Source: Candidatus Gastranaerophilales bacterium (lineage in GTDB: Bacteria; Cyanobacteriota; Vampirovibrionia; Gastranaerophilales; Gastranaerophilaceae). Taken from it: a stretch of DNA of 64,000 nt. Shown here piece by piece: positions 50,154 through 59,277 of this stretch. The stretch's first letter is position 1, and each line of letters begins with the position of its first letter. The notes below the pieces were generated by a model. That model had not been told where the DNA came from. It did no database searches and saw only the letters and a list, made by a program, of their open reading frames with translations. The translations under genes were made by a program, and so were the position numbers. The stretch is from positions 1-64,000 of the forward strand of contig JAFQHZ010000042.1 in assembly GCA_017415185.1 (NCBI GenBank). The letters run 5' to 3'.

Positions 50154-52571
50154 ATGAAAAAACTATTTAAGGGTATTTCAATGCTCAGCGCACTTTTACT
50201 TTCAGCGATGCCAATTTTTGCTTCAGAAGCAAGCTTAGTTGTTCCAAATATTAAAGAACACGAGCTAAGTTATAATTTGCTTTTGATTGGTATTGTTGTC
50301 GCAGTAATTGGTTCAATTTTCGGGCTTGTTGAATACTTTAAAATCAAACAAATTAAAGTTCATCCTGTTATGGAAGCAGTGGGAGCTACAATTTTTGAAA
50401 CTTGTAAAACATATCTTATTCAACAAGGTAAGTTTTTAATTTTATTAGAAGTTTTAATCGCTTTGTGTATCGCTTATTACTTCGGTTTTCTTGAAGGAAT
50501 GGGCGTTAAAGGGGTTGGATTAATTCTTTTATGGTCAATAATCGGGATTTTGGGTTCATATCTTGTTGCTTGGTTTGGAATTCGTATGAATACTTTAGCA
50601 AACGCAAGAACATCATTTATGGCTTTAAAATCAAAACCAATTCACTGTTTAAATCTTCCTTTAAAGGCTGGTATGTCAATTGGCGTATTATTGGTATCAG
50701 TTGAATTGATTTTAATGCTTGTAATTTTATTATTTGTCCCAGGACATCTTGCTGGCGCTTGTTTTATCGGTTTTGCAATTGGTGAATCATTGGGTGCTTC
50801 AGCTCTAAGGGTTGCTGGCGGTATTTTTACAAAAATTGCTGATATTGGTTCAGACTTAATGAAAATCCAATTTGGCATTAAAGAAGACGACCCAAGAAAC
50901 CCAGGCGTTATTGCAGATTGCACAGGAGACAACGCAGGAGATTCAATTGGTCCTTCTGCCGATGGTTTTGAAACTTATGGCGTAACTGGGGTTGCTCTTG
51001 TAAGCTTCATTTTGTTGGGCGTATTTCCTGAATATCAAATTCAACTTTTAGCTTGGATATTCACAATGAGATTTTTAATGATTGCAACTTCTGTAATCGC
51101 TTATTGGATTAATAACATCATCACTTGCGTTTATGAAAAAAAATGCAAAAAATTTGATTTTGAAACACCATTAACAAACCTTGTTTGGTTGACTTCAATT
51201 TTGTCAATTTTCATGACTTTTGGCGTTTCAAAATGGTTATTAGGCGCTATGCCAAACAATTTATGGTTAGTTTTATCTCTAATCATTTCATGTGGTACTT
51301 TGGGGGCTGCATTAATTCCTGAAGCTACAAAAATTTTCACTTCTCCAAAAGCTAAACATACATCTGAAGTTGTTACAGCTTCTCGTGAAGGCGGAGCTTC
51401 TTTAACAATTCTTTCAGGTATTGTTTCAGGAAACTTCTCAGGTTTTTGGATTGGTGCAATCATCGTATTATTAATGGGTCTTGCATATCTTGCAAGCCAA
51501 TATATTAACGAAAGCGTAATGATTTATCCATCAGTATTTGCTTTTGGCTTAGTAGCTTTTGGCTTTTTGGGAATGGGACCTGTTACAATTGCGGTTGATT
51601 CTTATGGTCCTGTAACAGACAATGCTCAATCAGTTTATGAATTGTCATTAATCGAAGAACAACCAAATATTTCTGAAGAAATTGAAAAAGAATATGGCTT
51701 TAAGCCAGATTTTGAAAATGCTAAAAAATTCTTAGAAGAAAATGATGGCGCAGGCAACACATTCAAAGCTACTTCAAAACCTGTTTTAATCGGTACTGCG
51801 GTAGTTGGCGCTACAACTATGATTTTCTCTTTAATTTTAGTTATTCAAAATGTTTTAAAAATCACTCCTGAAAGCATTTTAAACTTATTAAATCCATATA
51901 CATTGCTTGGTTTTATTGCAGGCGGAGCTGTAATTTATTGGTTTTCTGGTGCTTCAATGCAAGCAGTTACAACCGGAGCATATAGCGCCACTGAATATAT
52001 CAAGAAAAACATCAAACTCGGCGAAGCTGATGATAAAAAAGCAAACCTAGAAAATTCAAAAGAAGTAGTTAAAATTTGTACTCAATATGCTCAAAAAGGT
52101 ATGTTTAACATCTTTGTTGCGCTATTCTCTTTTGCATTGGCTCTTGCATTTTTGTCCTCTCCAAGCGCAACAAACAATCAAGCAGTATCATTCTTCATTA
52201 GCTATTTGATTGCTATTGCTGTGTTTGGTTTGTTCCAAGCTGTGTTTATGGCAAACGCTGGCGGATGTTGGGATAATGCAAAGAAAATTGTTGAAGTTGA
52301 TTTAGAAGAAAAAGGAACACCGCTTCATGATGCAACTGTTGTTGGCGACACTGTTGGTGATCCATTTAAAGATACATCTTCAGTTGCAATGAACCCAATA
52401 ATTAAATTCACAACATTATTTGGTTTATTAGCAATGGAAATTGCAATTTCAGAACAATTCAGAGCGCATTCAAAAATCGTTGGTGCAATATTCTTAATTA
52501 TTGCGTTGGTGTTTGTAATTCGCTCATTCTATGCAATGAGAATTCCAGTCAAAGCGCAGTCTGAAAACTAG
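50154..52571 (+). CDS. hppA: Membrane-bound proton-translocating pyrophosphatase
   Basis: 805 residues from the ATG at 50154 (AAGGAT 7 nt upstream). About 16 membrane helices plus a signal-like N-terminus. Hydrolyses pyrophosphate to pump H+ (or Na+). Signatures: GGIFTKIADIGSDLMK, EDDPRNPGVIADCTGDNAGD (pyrophosphate/Mg site), VDSYGPVTDNAQSV, and the C-terminal NAGGCWDNAKKIVEVD and DTVGDPFKDTSSVAMN. The GNTFKAT segment has Lys where K+-dependent enzymes have Ala, pointing to the K+-independent class. Its last codons are part of a 46-bp sequence duplicated downstream. Confidence 0.95.
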   Translation: MKKLFKGISMLSALLLSAMPIFASEASLVVPNIKEHELSYNLLLIGIVVAVIGSIFGLVEYFKIKQIKVHPVMEAVGATIFETCKTYLIQQGKFLILLEVLIALCIAYYFGFLEGMGVKGVGLILLWSIIGILGSYLVAWFGIRMNTLANARTSFMALKSKPIHCLNLPLKAGMSIGVLLVSVELILMLVILLFVPGHLAGACFIGFAIGESLGASALRVAGGIFTKIADIGSDLMKIQFGIKEDDPRNPGVIADCTGDNAGDSIGPSADGFETYGVTGVALVSFILLGVFPEYQIQLLAWIFTMRFLMIATSVIAYWINNIITCVYEKKCKKFDFETPLTNLVWLTSILSIFMTFGVSKWLLGAMPNNLWLVLSLIISCGTLGAALIPEATKIFTSPKAKHTSEVVTASREGGASLTILSGIVSGNFSGFWIGAIIVLLMGLAYLASQYINESVMIYPSVFAFGLVAFGFLGMGPVTIAVDSYGPVTDNAQSVYELSLIEEQPNISEEIEKEYGFKPDFENAKKFLEENDGAGNTFKATSKPVLIGTAVVGATTMIFSLILVIQNVLKITPESILNLLNPYTLLGFIAGGAVIYWFSGASMQAVTTGAYSATEYIKKNIKLGEADDKKANLENSKEVVKICTQYAQKGMFNIFVALFSFALALAFLSSPSATNNQAVSFFISYLIAIAVFGLFQAVFMANAGGCWDNAKKIVEVDLEEKGTPLHDATVVGDTVGDPFKDTSSVAMNPIIKFTTLFGLLAMEIAISEQFRAHSKIVGAIFLIIALVFVIRSFYAMRIPVKAQSEN

Positions 52572-52591
52572 AGCTTTGCTCTGTTTGAAGA
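52546..52591 (+). repeat. 46-bp direct repeat covering the hppA 3' end
   Basis: Covers the last eight codons and stop of hppA plus 20 bp; copied without mismatch at 52693-52738. Contains AGAGC-TTT-GCTCT, the complement of the palindrome in rnpB. Confidence 0.88.
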
Positions 52592-52614
52592 CAAGCTTTG
52601 CAAAAGGATATGAA

Positions 52615-52649
52615 AAAGAAGGTCGGAATGTTGAATTCTGACCTTCTTT
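52615..52649 (+). terminator. Terminator of hppA
   Basis: AAAGAAGGTC / GACCTTCTTT stem around a loop that includes GAATT; lies between the two 46-bp repeats. Confidence 0.82.
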
Positions 52650-52662
52650 GTAATTGGACTAA

Positions 52663-52690
52663 GGCGACGTGGGTGCAAAGCACCCTCAGG
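52663..52690. repeat. GGCGACGTGGG-type small palindromic repeat
   Basis: GGCGACGTGGG followed by a GGGTGC-AAA-GCACCC hairpin; shares its first 11 bases with 83-93. Confidence 0.5.
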
Positions 52691-52692
52691 CG

Positions 52693-52738
52693 CAGTCAAA
52701 GCGCAGTCTGAAAACTAGAGCTTTGCTCTGTTTGAAGA
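52693..52738 (+). repeat. Second copy of the hppA 3'-end repeat
   Basis: Identical to 52546-52591, now noncoding. Confidence 0.88.
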
Positions 52739-52746
52739 AATATAAT

Positions 52747-52783
52747 AAAAAGCCTCGAAACAAAAAAACGAGGCTTTCTTGTT
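52747..52783 (+). terminator. Second hairpin terminator after hppA
   Basis: AAAGCCTCG-(AAACAAAAAAA)-CGAGGCTTT followed by CTTGTTTT; upstream of the oxidoreductase operon. Confidence 0.75.
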
Positions 52784-52875
52784 TTGTGCGAAATATTTTT
52801 TTCTTGAAACAACCCCATTTTTGTAGTAATTTAAAATTGTATAACAGTTTACAAGATAAGGGTTAAGGATTAATT

Positions 52876-53970
52876 ATGGTAAAAAAACTTATCACTCAAG
52901 ACACCAGAATGTTCTTGACGGGTAATGAAGTTATTGCCTATGCAGCAAACGCAGCCGAAGCTGAATTTATGTATGGCTACCCAATTACACCTCAAAACGA
53001 AATTATGCACACTTGGTGTAAATTGCTTCCTAAAACTGAAGCAGGATTTTTACAAACAGAGGATGAAATATCTGCTGGTTTTTCTACAATTGGCGGTATT
53101 TTAGCAGGTAAACGTGCATTTACTGCAACCGCTGGACCTGGAAACGTTATTATGCAAGACGCTCAATCAATGGCTGAAATGATGAGAATTCCATTTGTTT
53201 GTGCAGTTATGCAAAGAGGCGGTCCTTCTACTGCTACCGTAATTTATGCCCAACAAGAAACTAGATTGACTTGTTTTGGTGGAAATGGCGAAGGCTTCAG
53301 AATCGTTTATTCAACAGCTGGACACCAAGATTTATATGACTACATGATTAAAGCGTTTAATACTGCTTGGAAATATCGTTTCCCAACATTTATGTTGGCA
53401 GACGGATATCAAGGCAAAATGAGAGAACCTGTTACACTTTATGACCCAGCAAGCCGTGGAATTACTATGGTTCCAACAACTGCTGCACTTCGTGCTCCAG
53501 GGGTTATTGGAGTAGATAGAGAAGCAACTCATTTAAGAAACACATATAACTTAGAAGAAGAGTTAATGGAAGTTCTTGATGGTTATCAAGCAGAGTTCGA
53601 AAGAATTTCACCAGAAATTGAAGAATATCTTGAATATAAAGCTGAAGATGCTGAAGTTCTTGTAATTGCTCATGGTATTGTTGCACGCTCTGCAATGACT
53701 GCAATTGACGAATTAAGAGCTAAAGGCATTAAAGCTGGCTTGTTTAGACCAATTACAATTAGACCACTTCCAGTAAAACCAATGAGAGAAGCTGTAAAAC
53801 GTGCTAAAAAAGTATTATTTACAGAATCTGCTAATGGTCAATTGGCTCAAATGTGCTTAGAAAAACTATATGGCTTAACTACACCTTATGAAACATTGTT
53901 CAGAATGGGCGTTGGTGTAACTGGCGACGATATCGTTGCTAAAGTTGAAAGCATGTGTGTAGCTGTATAA
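52876..53970 (+). CDS. 2-oxoacid:ferredoxin oxidoreductase, alpha subunit
   Basis: 364 residues. Pyrimidine-binding half of the TPP enzyme: GNEVIAYAANAAEAEFMYGY with PITPQNE, then EDEISAGFSTIGGILAGKRA, ATAGPG and the transketolase-C-type domain at 240-364. The separate gamma and ferredoxin-type genes downstream make a four-subunit VOR/KOR/POR enzyme that oxidises a 2-oxoacid to acyl-CoA and reduces ferredoxin. The alpha type resembles VOR/KOR more than pyruvate enzymes; substrate not certain. AAGGAT precedes the ATG. Confidence 0.93.
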   Translation: MVKKLITQDTRMFLTGNEVIAYAANAAEAEFMYGYPITPQNEIMHTWCKLLPKTEAGFLQTEDEISAGFSTIGGILAGKRAFTATAGPGNVIMQDAQSMAEMMRIPFVCAVMQRGGPSTATVIYAQQETRLTCFGGNGEGFRIVYSTAGHQDLYDYMIKAFNTAWKYRFPTFMLADGYQGKMREPVTLYDPASRGITMVPTTAALRAPGVIGVDREATHLRNTYNLEEELMEVLDGYQAEFERISPEIEEYLEYKAEDAEVLVIAHGIVARSAMTAIDELRAKGIKAGLFRPITIRPLPVKPMREAVKRAKKVLFTESANGQLAQMCLEKLYGLTTPYETLFRMGVGVTGDDIVAKVESMCVAV

Positions 53971-53997
53971 AAGAACTAAATTAAAAGGAAAAATAAA

Positions 53998-54753
53998 ATG
54001 ATTACAACTCTAGATGTAAAACCAGATTTGGCCAAATCACAAAACGCAGAAGCTGGCGCTTCAAAATTTTGTCCTGGTTGTGGCCATGGTATGATTTTAA
54101 AAACTCTAGCAAAAACAATAGACGAACTAGAATTAAAAGAAAGAACAGTATTTGGCTGCGATATCGGATGTTCGCTTCTTTCTTGGAATTATATGGATTT
54201 AGACACTGTTCAAACTCACCATGGAAGAACAACTCCTGTAATCTATGGTGTTACAAGAGCAAATCCTGGAACTGTTGGAATTGCTTACATGGGAGATGGC
54301 GGTGGTTTAGCTATTGGTGCGCAACACCTTGTTAATGCTGCAACAAGAAGCGAAAACATTATGGTTATTGTTGCAAACAATACAAACTATGGTATGACAG
54401 GCGGTCAAATGTCACCAACAACAATGCCTGGTCAAAAAACAGAAACAACTCCATATGGCAGAGACCCAGAAGTTACAGGACGTCCTGCTAAAGCTGCAGA
54501 ATTAGTTTCAGCGATTGCTGATCCTAATAAGTCTTATGTTGCAAGAGCTTCAGTTTCTAATTTAAGAAAATTAAATCAAGTATTTAAAAAAGCTCTTAAA
54601 AATGTGGCTGAAGGTGGCTATTCATTTGTTGAAGTATTATCAGTTTGTCCATTGAACTGGAGAACAAACAACGAAGCAACTTGGGATAGATTAAAAACTA
54701 TGGAAGAATGTTTCGAAGTTAAAGAATTCTTAGTTCGTGAAGGATTGGAGTAG
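53998..54753 (+). CDS. 2-oxoacid:ferredoxin oxidoreductase, beta subunit
   Basis: 251 residues. Thiamine diphosphate-binding subunit: CPGCGHGMI near residue 25, DIGCSLLSWNYMDLDTVQTH with HGRTTPV, and the TPP/Mg motif GDGGGLAIGAQHLVNAATRS ... NNTNYGMTGGQ. 27 bp after the alpha gene with AAAAGGAA as ribosome binding site. Confidence 0.95.
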   Translation: MITTLDVKPDLAKSQNAEAGASKFCPGCGHGMILKTLAKTIDELELKERTVFGCDIGCSLLSWNYMDLDTVQTHHGRTTPVIYGVTRANPGTVGIAYMGDGGGLAIGAQHLVNAATRSENIMVIVANNTNYGMTGGQMSPTTMPGQKTETTPYGRDPEVTGRPAKAAELVSAIADPNKSYVARASVSNLRKLNQVFKKALKNVAEGGYSFVEVLSVCPLNWRTNNEATWDRLKTMEECFEVKEFLVREGLE

Positions 54754-54756
54754 AAA

Positions 54757-55317
54757 ATGGCAAGAACAAAAATCGTTTTAGCGGGTGAAGGCGGACAAGG
54801 CGTTCAATCAATTGCAAAAATTTTGGTTGAAGCAGGTTATGAAGCTGGAAAAGAAATTCTTTATATTCCAAACTTCGGCGTGGAACAACGTGGCGGTGTT
54901 TCAGTTGCTTTTTGTCAAATTGGCGATGAAAAAATTGGCGAGCCTCGTTTTTCAAAAGGCGATATCATTATCGCACTTTCTGATAGAGCAATTGCAAGAT
55001 GTGAAACATATACATCTCCTGATTCAATTGTTGTATATGATTCATCAGTTTGTTCTACAAAACCAACTGCGCCTTGCAAAGAAGTTATTGCAGTTGAAGC
55101 AAATAAAATTGCAAACGAACAATTAAGCGCTCGTGTATTTAATATCATGATTTTAGGCGTATTATTAAAAGCTACAAACGTTTTAAAACTTGATGATATT
55201 AAAAATGCAATGGAAATTGCTTTGGGTAAAAAATTCGACGCTAAACCTGAATTAAGAGAATTGAACCACAAAGCTCTTGAAATGGGTATGGCTATGATAG
55301 AGAAAGTTGGTGCATAA
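54757..55317 (+). CDS. 2-oxoacid:ferredoxin oxidoreductase, gamma subunit
   Basis: 186 residues. CoA-binding POR gamma-type fold: VLAGEGGQGVQSIAKILVEA, NFGVEQRGGVSVAFCQIG, then the YDSSVCST segment and a helical end. 3 bp after the beta gene, with GGAG inside the beta stop region, and overlapping the ferredoxin-type gene by one base. Confidence 0.94.
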   Translation: MARTKIVLAGEGGQGVQSIAKILVEAGYEAGKEILYIPNFGVEQRGGVSVAFCQIGDEKIGEPRFSKGDIIIALSDRAIARCETYTSPDSIVVYDSSVCSTKPTAPCKEVIAVEANKIANEQLSARVFNIMILGVLLKATNVLKLDDIKNAMEIALGKKFDAKPELRELNHKALEMGMAMIEKVGA

Positions 55318-55574
55318 TGGCAAAAGAAATCGAATATAAAGGCTATAAAATAGCAGATGTTGCTAAAGGAAAAGCTGATTGGTATATGTTTACAGACCTT
55401 TGCAAAGGTTGCGGTCTTTGCATGGTTAAATGTCCAAAAAAATGCTTAAGCTGGTCAAAAGAAGTTGGTTTATATCAAACTCCTTGTGTTGAGCCAAATC
55501 CTGATGATTGCATTGCATGCGGAATGTGTGCTTTGACATGTCCTGATTCTGCTATTAAAGTTGTTAAAAAATAG
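55317..55574 (+). CDS. Oxidoreductase delta subunit, 2x[4Fe-4S] ferredoxin
   Basis: 85 residues with two CxxCxxCxxxC clusters: CKGCGLCMVKCPKKC and CIACGMCALTCPD. It passes electrons from the TPP site to free ferredoxin. TAATG overlap with the gamma gene; last gene of the operon, terminator just behind. Confidence 0.96.
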   Translation: MAKEIEYKGYKIADVAKGKADWYMFTDLCKGCGLCMVKCPKKCLSWSKEVGLYQTPCVEPNPDDCIACGMCALTCPDSAIKVVKK

Positions 55575-55590
55575 GCGAAAGCTGAATATT

Positions 55591-55622
55591 AAAAGCCATT
55601 GCACTAAGCGATGGCTTTTTTA
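55591..55622. terminator. Terminator between the oxidoreductase operon and the HAD gene
   Basis: AAAAGCCATTGC-ACTAA-GCGATGGCTTTTTT; A and T runs allow use on both strands. Confidence 0.9.
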
Positions 55623-55955
55623 TTTCCAATGAACTTTGAAATTTTCAATCTCTTTGAGCGTTTCGCTATAATCTCCTTTAAAACAAATTGCTCTGTCGTC
55701 AATATAAAGATAAGAAGGTAATTTTATATTGGTTATATCTTTAAAATAGGAGTCTAGGTTGTTTTTAATGAGCCATTTTGCGCAAAGTAATAAATTTCTT
55801 GTTGTGAAAAGATAAAGCTCGTGGTCTTTAGACAATTTTTCAAGAAATTCTTTCGCTCCTTCTTTCATTTCAGGAATATGGTTTTCGTTATATTTTGTGT
55901 ATTGGTTTAATACGCCATCAAGGTCTATAAGTAATTTTTTTGTAAATTTAGTCAT
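55620..55955 (-). CDS. HAD-superfamily phosphatase (5'(3')-nucleotidase type)
   Basis: 111 residues from the ATG at 55955 (CAGG upstream; a longer start at 55991 lacks support). Motif I LLIDLDGVLNQY near the N-terminus, motif II LYLFTTRN, and a late YLYIDDRAICF as the acidic motif. No cap domain. Small HAD proteins of this type act on nucleotides or sugar phosphates; substrate not known. The stop sits in the terminator hairpin. Confidence 0.82.
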   Translation of the reverse strand: MTKFTKKLLIDLDGVLNQYTKYNENHIPEMKEGAKEFLEKLSKDHELYLFTTRNLLLCAKWLIKNNLDSYFKDITNIKLPSYLYIDDRAICFKGDYSETLKEIENFKVHWK

Positions 55956-56011
55956 AATTGTAACCTGCCAGACTACATACTTTTTAATCATTATAGTTCA
56001 AAATTTATTTT

Positions 56012-56239
56012 ATGACAAATAAGGCTACAAAATTATTAGCTTTAGGCAGAAATATTCAAAAAGCAAGAAAAGATAAAAATTTGTCGCAAAATCAACTTGC
56101 AGAATTGTTGGATATTTCTAGAGAACATCTTGCTAAAATTGAAACAGCAAAAAGATGCATTAGCCTTTCTTTATTGTTTAAGTTGTCCGATGTTTTGGGC
56201 ATAGCAGAAAAGAATTTGTTTGATTTCGAGAACGTTTAA
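56012..56239 (+). CDS. XRE-family transcriptional regulator
   Basis: 75 residues, a single Cro/C1 helix-turn-helix domain (NIQKARKDKNLSQNQLAELL, then DISREHLAKIETAKRCISL). No effector domain. It converges on the radical SAM gene with a 4-bp overlap and is divergent from the HAD gene. Target unknown. Confidence 0.88.
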   Translation: MTNKATKLLALGRNIQKARKDKNLSQNQLAELLDISREHLAKIETAKRCISLSLLFKLSDVLGIAEKNLFDFENV

Positions 56240-57132
56240 TATTTCATCCCTTGTTTTGAATTTCTTTGAAGCAAAATTTTGTCAATCATATTTAAAATTT
56301 CAAATCTTCGATTAACCCATTTTGGTTCGATTGTGGTTTCGCTATATCCAGTTCCAGCAATTCTTTCTATTGTTGTTTTGGGGGGAAGAATCTCTAAAAT
56401 ATCGCAAACAAGTTCGCAATATTGCTCCATATTCATTAAATAAAAAGGGTTTTGCTCATAATATTTTAACAATGGAGAATCGGCTAAAATTGTAAGCATG
56501 TGGATTTTTATGCCATCAATTTCAAGTTGCGCTAGTTTACGCGCTGTTTCTAACATCATTGCTTTTGTTTCATTCGGAAAGCCAAGAATAATATGAGCGC
56601 AGACTTTAATTCCTCTTTTTCTTGTTTCGATTACTGCTTGTTTAAAACATTCGAAATCATGCCCTCTATTCATCCATTTCAGTGTTTCATTATGTGCGCT
56701 TTGAAGCCCATATTCTATCCAAGGGGTTTTATATGTTGAAATTAAATCAAGTTTTTTGTTATCAACGCAATCGGGGCGTGTTCCAATAGAAATAGACACA
56801 ATTTTTTCATCAAAAAATACGCTATCATAGATTTCTTTCAACTTTTCAACAGGCGCATAAGTATTAGAATAGGATTGAAAATATGCAATAAAGGCTTCTG
56901 CTTTAAATTGGCGCTCTAAATGTGCCATAGAAGTTATGATTTGTTCTTTTATAGAAGTTTTTGCGCCACAGCGAGAAAAGCTTCCCACTTCGTCACAAAA
57001 AATGCAACCGCCAGTTGAAATTGTTCCGTCTCGATTAGGACAATAAAACCCACTATCAAGCGTGATTTTATAAACTTTTTTGCCAAAAGTTTCTTTTAAA
57101 TATTTTGAATATGGATAATATCTTTTTTCCAT
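56236..57132 (-). CDS. Radical SAM protein, TIGR01212/YhcC family
   Basis: 298 residues. Family-specific cluster region YCPNRDGTISTGGCIFCDEV (the Fe-S cysteines), then GAKTSIKEQI, YFQSYSNTYAP, SIGTRPDC, EYGLQSAHN and HIILGFPNET. Function of the family is not settled; it resembles the tRNA-modifying Elp3-like group. A structured leader-like hairpin lies about 60-140 bp upstream on the same strand. Confidence 0.93.
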   Translation of the reverse strand: MEKRYYPYSKYLKETFGKKVYKITLDSGFYCPNRDGTISTGGCIFCDEVGSFSRCGAKTSIKEQIITSMAHLERQFKAEAFIAYFQSYSNTYAPVEKLKEIYDSVFFDEKIVSISIGTRPDCVDNKKLDLISTYKTPWIEYGLQSAHNETLKWMNRGHDFECFKQAVIETRKRGIKVCAHIILGFPNETKAMMLETARKLAQLEIDGIKIHMLTILADSPLLKYYEQNPFYLMNMEQYCELVCDILEILPPKTTIERIAGTGYSETTIEPKWVNRRFEILNMIDKILLQRNSKQGMKY

Positions 57133-57198
57133 AAAAATATTATAACCAAAAAATTACCCTTTCTTCTAATGAAAATGGTTTTAAAAAGAATTATATTA

Positions 57199-57290
57199 AA
57201 AAAGGGTCGGGCGTTTCCCATCACCTTATAATAGTGTCTATTGGTGAACCTTGGATGGGTTTAATTAAAACCCCGACCTTTTAAAAAATT
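57199..57290 (-). other. Structured terminator or leader element
   Basis: Outer stem GGTCGGG (57205-57211) / CCCGACC (57272-57278), inner stems CCCATC / GATGGG and ACC / GGT. On the minus strand the outer stem is followed by TTTTTT, so it can end transcription after the gene at 57281, or act as an attenuator or riboswitch-like leader of the radical SAM gene about 70 bp further on. Confidence 0.6.
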
Positions 57291-57859
57291 AGGTTATAGT
57301 ATTCAAACAATTGTTCAATTTCTTTTGCTTCAATTGCTTGTTGAATTTTTTCATTAATTGAATTTAAATCTTTTTCGTTTAATTTTTTTAAATTTTCAGG
57401 AAGAACAATTTGGCTAACTTTTGAGCATTCAACAAAGCCTTTGTTTAAAATTAAAAATTGTTTATATGTTTCTAAAATTGGCAAATATTTTCCATCAATT
57501 TCATAGTTTTTATTTGAATAATATTTTGAATCTTTTGGAAGTTGATTAGAAACAAAATCGATTAAAAAATTAATTTCTGAAGTATATTCTTCTTCGCTGC
57601 ATTCTTCGCCAAGAAGCTGGTTTCCTTCAAGTTCTGCATTGTTGAATTGTTTAATATAGCTTGCCCACATTAAGCAACCTAAATAAAAAGCGATGTTTGT
57701 TTTTAAGAAACGTTCAATTTTTCTTAAGGTGTGTGGGAAATTTAATCTTTTCAATTTTAAATCAGATATTGCACTAAAAGTGTAATATGTATATCCTACT
57801 TGTCCAAAAGAATCAATGACAATTGGCGCATAACCAGGGTCGAATTTAACTTTTTTCAT
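57281..57859 (-). CDS. Hypothetical protein
   Basis: 192 residues from the ATG at 57859, chosen because GGAG lies 6 nt before it; the ATG at 57871 is part of that site. Soluble and mainly helical: VKFDPGYAPIVIDSFGQVGY at the N-terminus, then HTLRKIERFLKTNIAFYLGC and an acidic EECSEEEYTSEINFLIDF. No family recognised. Divergent from ftsZ. Confidence 0.65.
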   Translation of the reverse strand: MKKVKFDPGYAPIVIDSFGQVGYTYYTFSAISDLKLKRLNFPHTLRKIERFLKTNIAFYLGCLMWASYIKQFNNAELEGNQLLGEECSEEEYTSEINFLIDFVSNQLPKDSKYYSNKNYEIDGKYLPILETYKQFLILNKGFVECSKVSQIVLPENLKKLNEKDLNSINEKIQQAIEAKEIEQLFEYYNLIF

Positions 57860-58023
57860 ATTATTCTCCATAAGTTAATTTTAACTTAAATAAAAAAATA
57901 GTAACAGTTATTTACAAATTTGAATTTATGTTAAATTTAGCTCATAATTCTAGTAGAAATTCTTTACATGGAAAAGTTTTTTAAATATAGTTAAATTAAA
58001 GTAAATATTAAGAGGGCTAGTAA

Positions 58024-59232
58024 GTGGATAAGTTCAAATTAGATAACTACAACAGACAACCTGCTGAATATCCAAGATATTCATCAAACGCTAATATTAA
58101 AGTAGTTGGTGTTGGCGGTGGCGGTGGAAATGCCGTTAATCGAATGATTGCTTCTGGATTAAGCGGAGTTGAATTTTGGGCAATGAATACGGACGCTCAA
58201 GTTCTTGAAATGTCTAGCGCTCAAAAGAAAGTTCAATTAGGTACAAAATTAACAAATGGTCTTGGTGCTGGCGGAAACCCTTCAGTTGGTGAAAAAGCAG
58301 CAGAAGAATCAAGAGAAGATATCACAGTTGCACTTGATAGTGCGGACATGGTTTTTGTAACAGCTGGTATGGGTGGCGGAACTGGTACTGGTGCTGCTCC
58401 TGTTGTTGCTAAAATTGCAAAAGAAATGGGCGCATTAACTATCGGTGTTGTAACAAAACCTTTCAAATTTGAAGGCAAAAAACGTTTAGCTCAAGCATTA
58501 GCTGGTCTTGAAAAATTAAAAGAAAATGTTGATGCTTTAATTGTTATTCCAAACGATAAATTGATGGAAGTTGTTGAAAGAAGAACAACTTTTAAAGATG
58601 CATTCTCAGTAGTTGACGAAGTTTTATTATGCGGTGTTCAAGGTATTTCAGATATCATCCTTGTTGGTGGTTTGATTAACGTTGACTTTGCCGATGTTAA
58701 AACAATTATGCAATCTTCTGGTAGCGCATTGATGGGTATTGGTAAATCATCAGGTGAAGGAAGAGCGCTTGAAGCTGCTAAACTTGCAATTGATTCAAAA
58801 CTTCTTGAAACATCAATTAATGGCGCAACAGGTATCATCATGAATGTTACTGGTGGTCCTGATATGACATTATACGAAGTAAACGAAGCAGCAAGCGTTA
58901 TTCACGATGCAGTTTCTGAAGATGCCGAAGTTATCTTTGGTGCTGTTGTTGATGATAGAATCCAAGGAGAAATTCAAATCACAATTATTGCAACTGGTTT
59001 TGAATTGAAAAACGGTGAAGTTTCTGCTCCTTCAACAACTGCAACAGACAACAAAATGAGCGCAGCAGGTTTATTTGGTGGATTTAGCTCTACAACAATG
59101 GGCGCTGGTTCTTCTTTCCCATTTGGTATGCCTGCAAATAATTCAGAAGAAGTTAAAAGAGATTCTGCTCCTCAAAGCGGCGGAAGTTCTTTAGATATTC
59201 CTGAATTTTTAAATCCAAAAAATAGATTATAA
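58024..59232 (+). CDS. ftsZ: Cell division GTPase FtsZ
   Basis: 402 residues, GTG start with AGAGGG just upstream. GTP-binding T1 [17 protein letters not shown]-box [13 protein letters not shown]7 loop INVDFADV and a C-terminal linker ending in the FtsA/ZipA-binding-like peptide [12 protein letters not shown]. Forms the division ring. It is not in a dcw cluster here; the division genes ftsQA are absent from the window. Terminator right after the stop. Confidence 0.99.
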   Translation: MDKFKLDNYNRQPAEYPRYSSNANIKVVGVGGGGGNAVNRMIASGLSGVEFWAMNTDAQVLEMSSAQKKVQLGTKLTNGLGAGGNPSVGEKAAEESREDITVALDSADMVFVTAGMGGGTGTGAAPVVAKIAKEMGALTIGVVTKPFKFEGKKRLAQALAGLEKLKENVDALIVIPNDKLMEVVERRTTFKDAFSVVDEVLLCGVQGISDIILVGGLINVDFADVKTIMQSSGSALMGIGKSSGEGRALEAAKLAIDSKLLETSINGATGIIMNVTGGPDMTLYEVNEAASVIHDAVSEDAEVIFGAVVDDRIQGEIQITIIATGFELKNGEVSAPSTTATDNKMSAAGLFGGFSSTTMGAGSSFPFGMPANNSEEVKRDSAPQSGGSSLDIPEFLNPKNRL

Positions 59233-59246
59233 AAATTAAATAATAT

Positions 59247-59277
59247 AAAAAGCTCCGATAACAATCGGAGCTTTTTT
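59247..59277. terminator. Terminator between ftsZ and rnpM
   Basis: AAAAAGCTCCGAT-AACA-ATCGGAGCTTTTTT, usable on both strands for the convergent genes. Confidence 0.93.
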
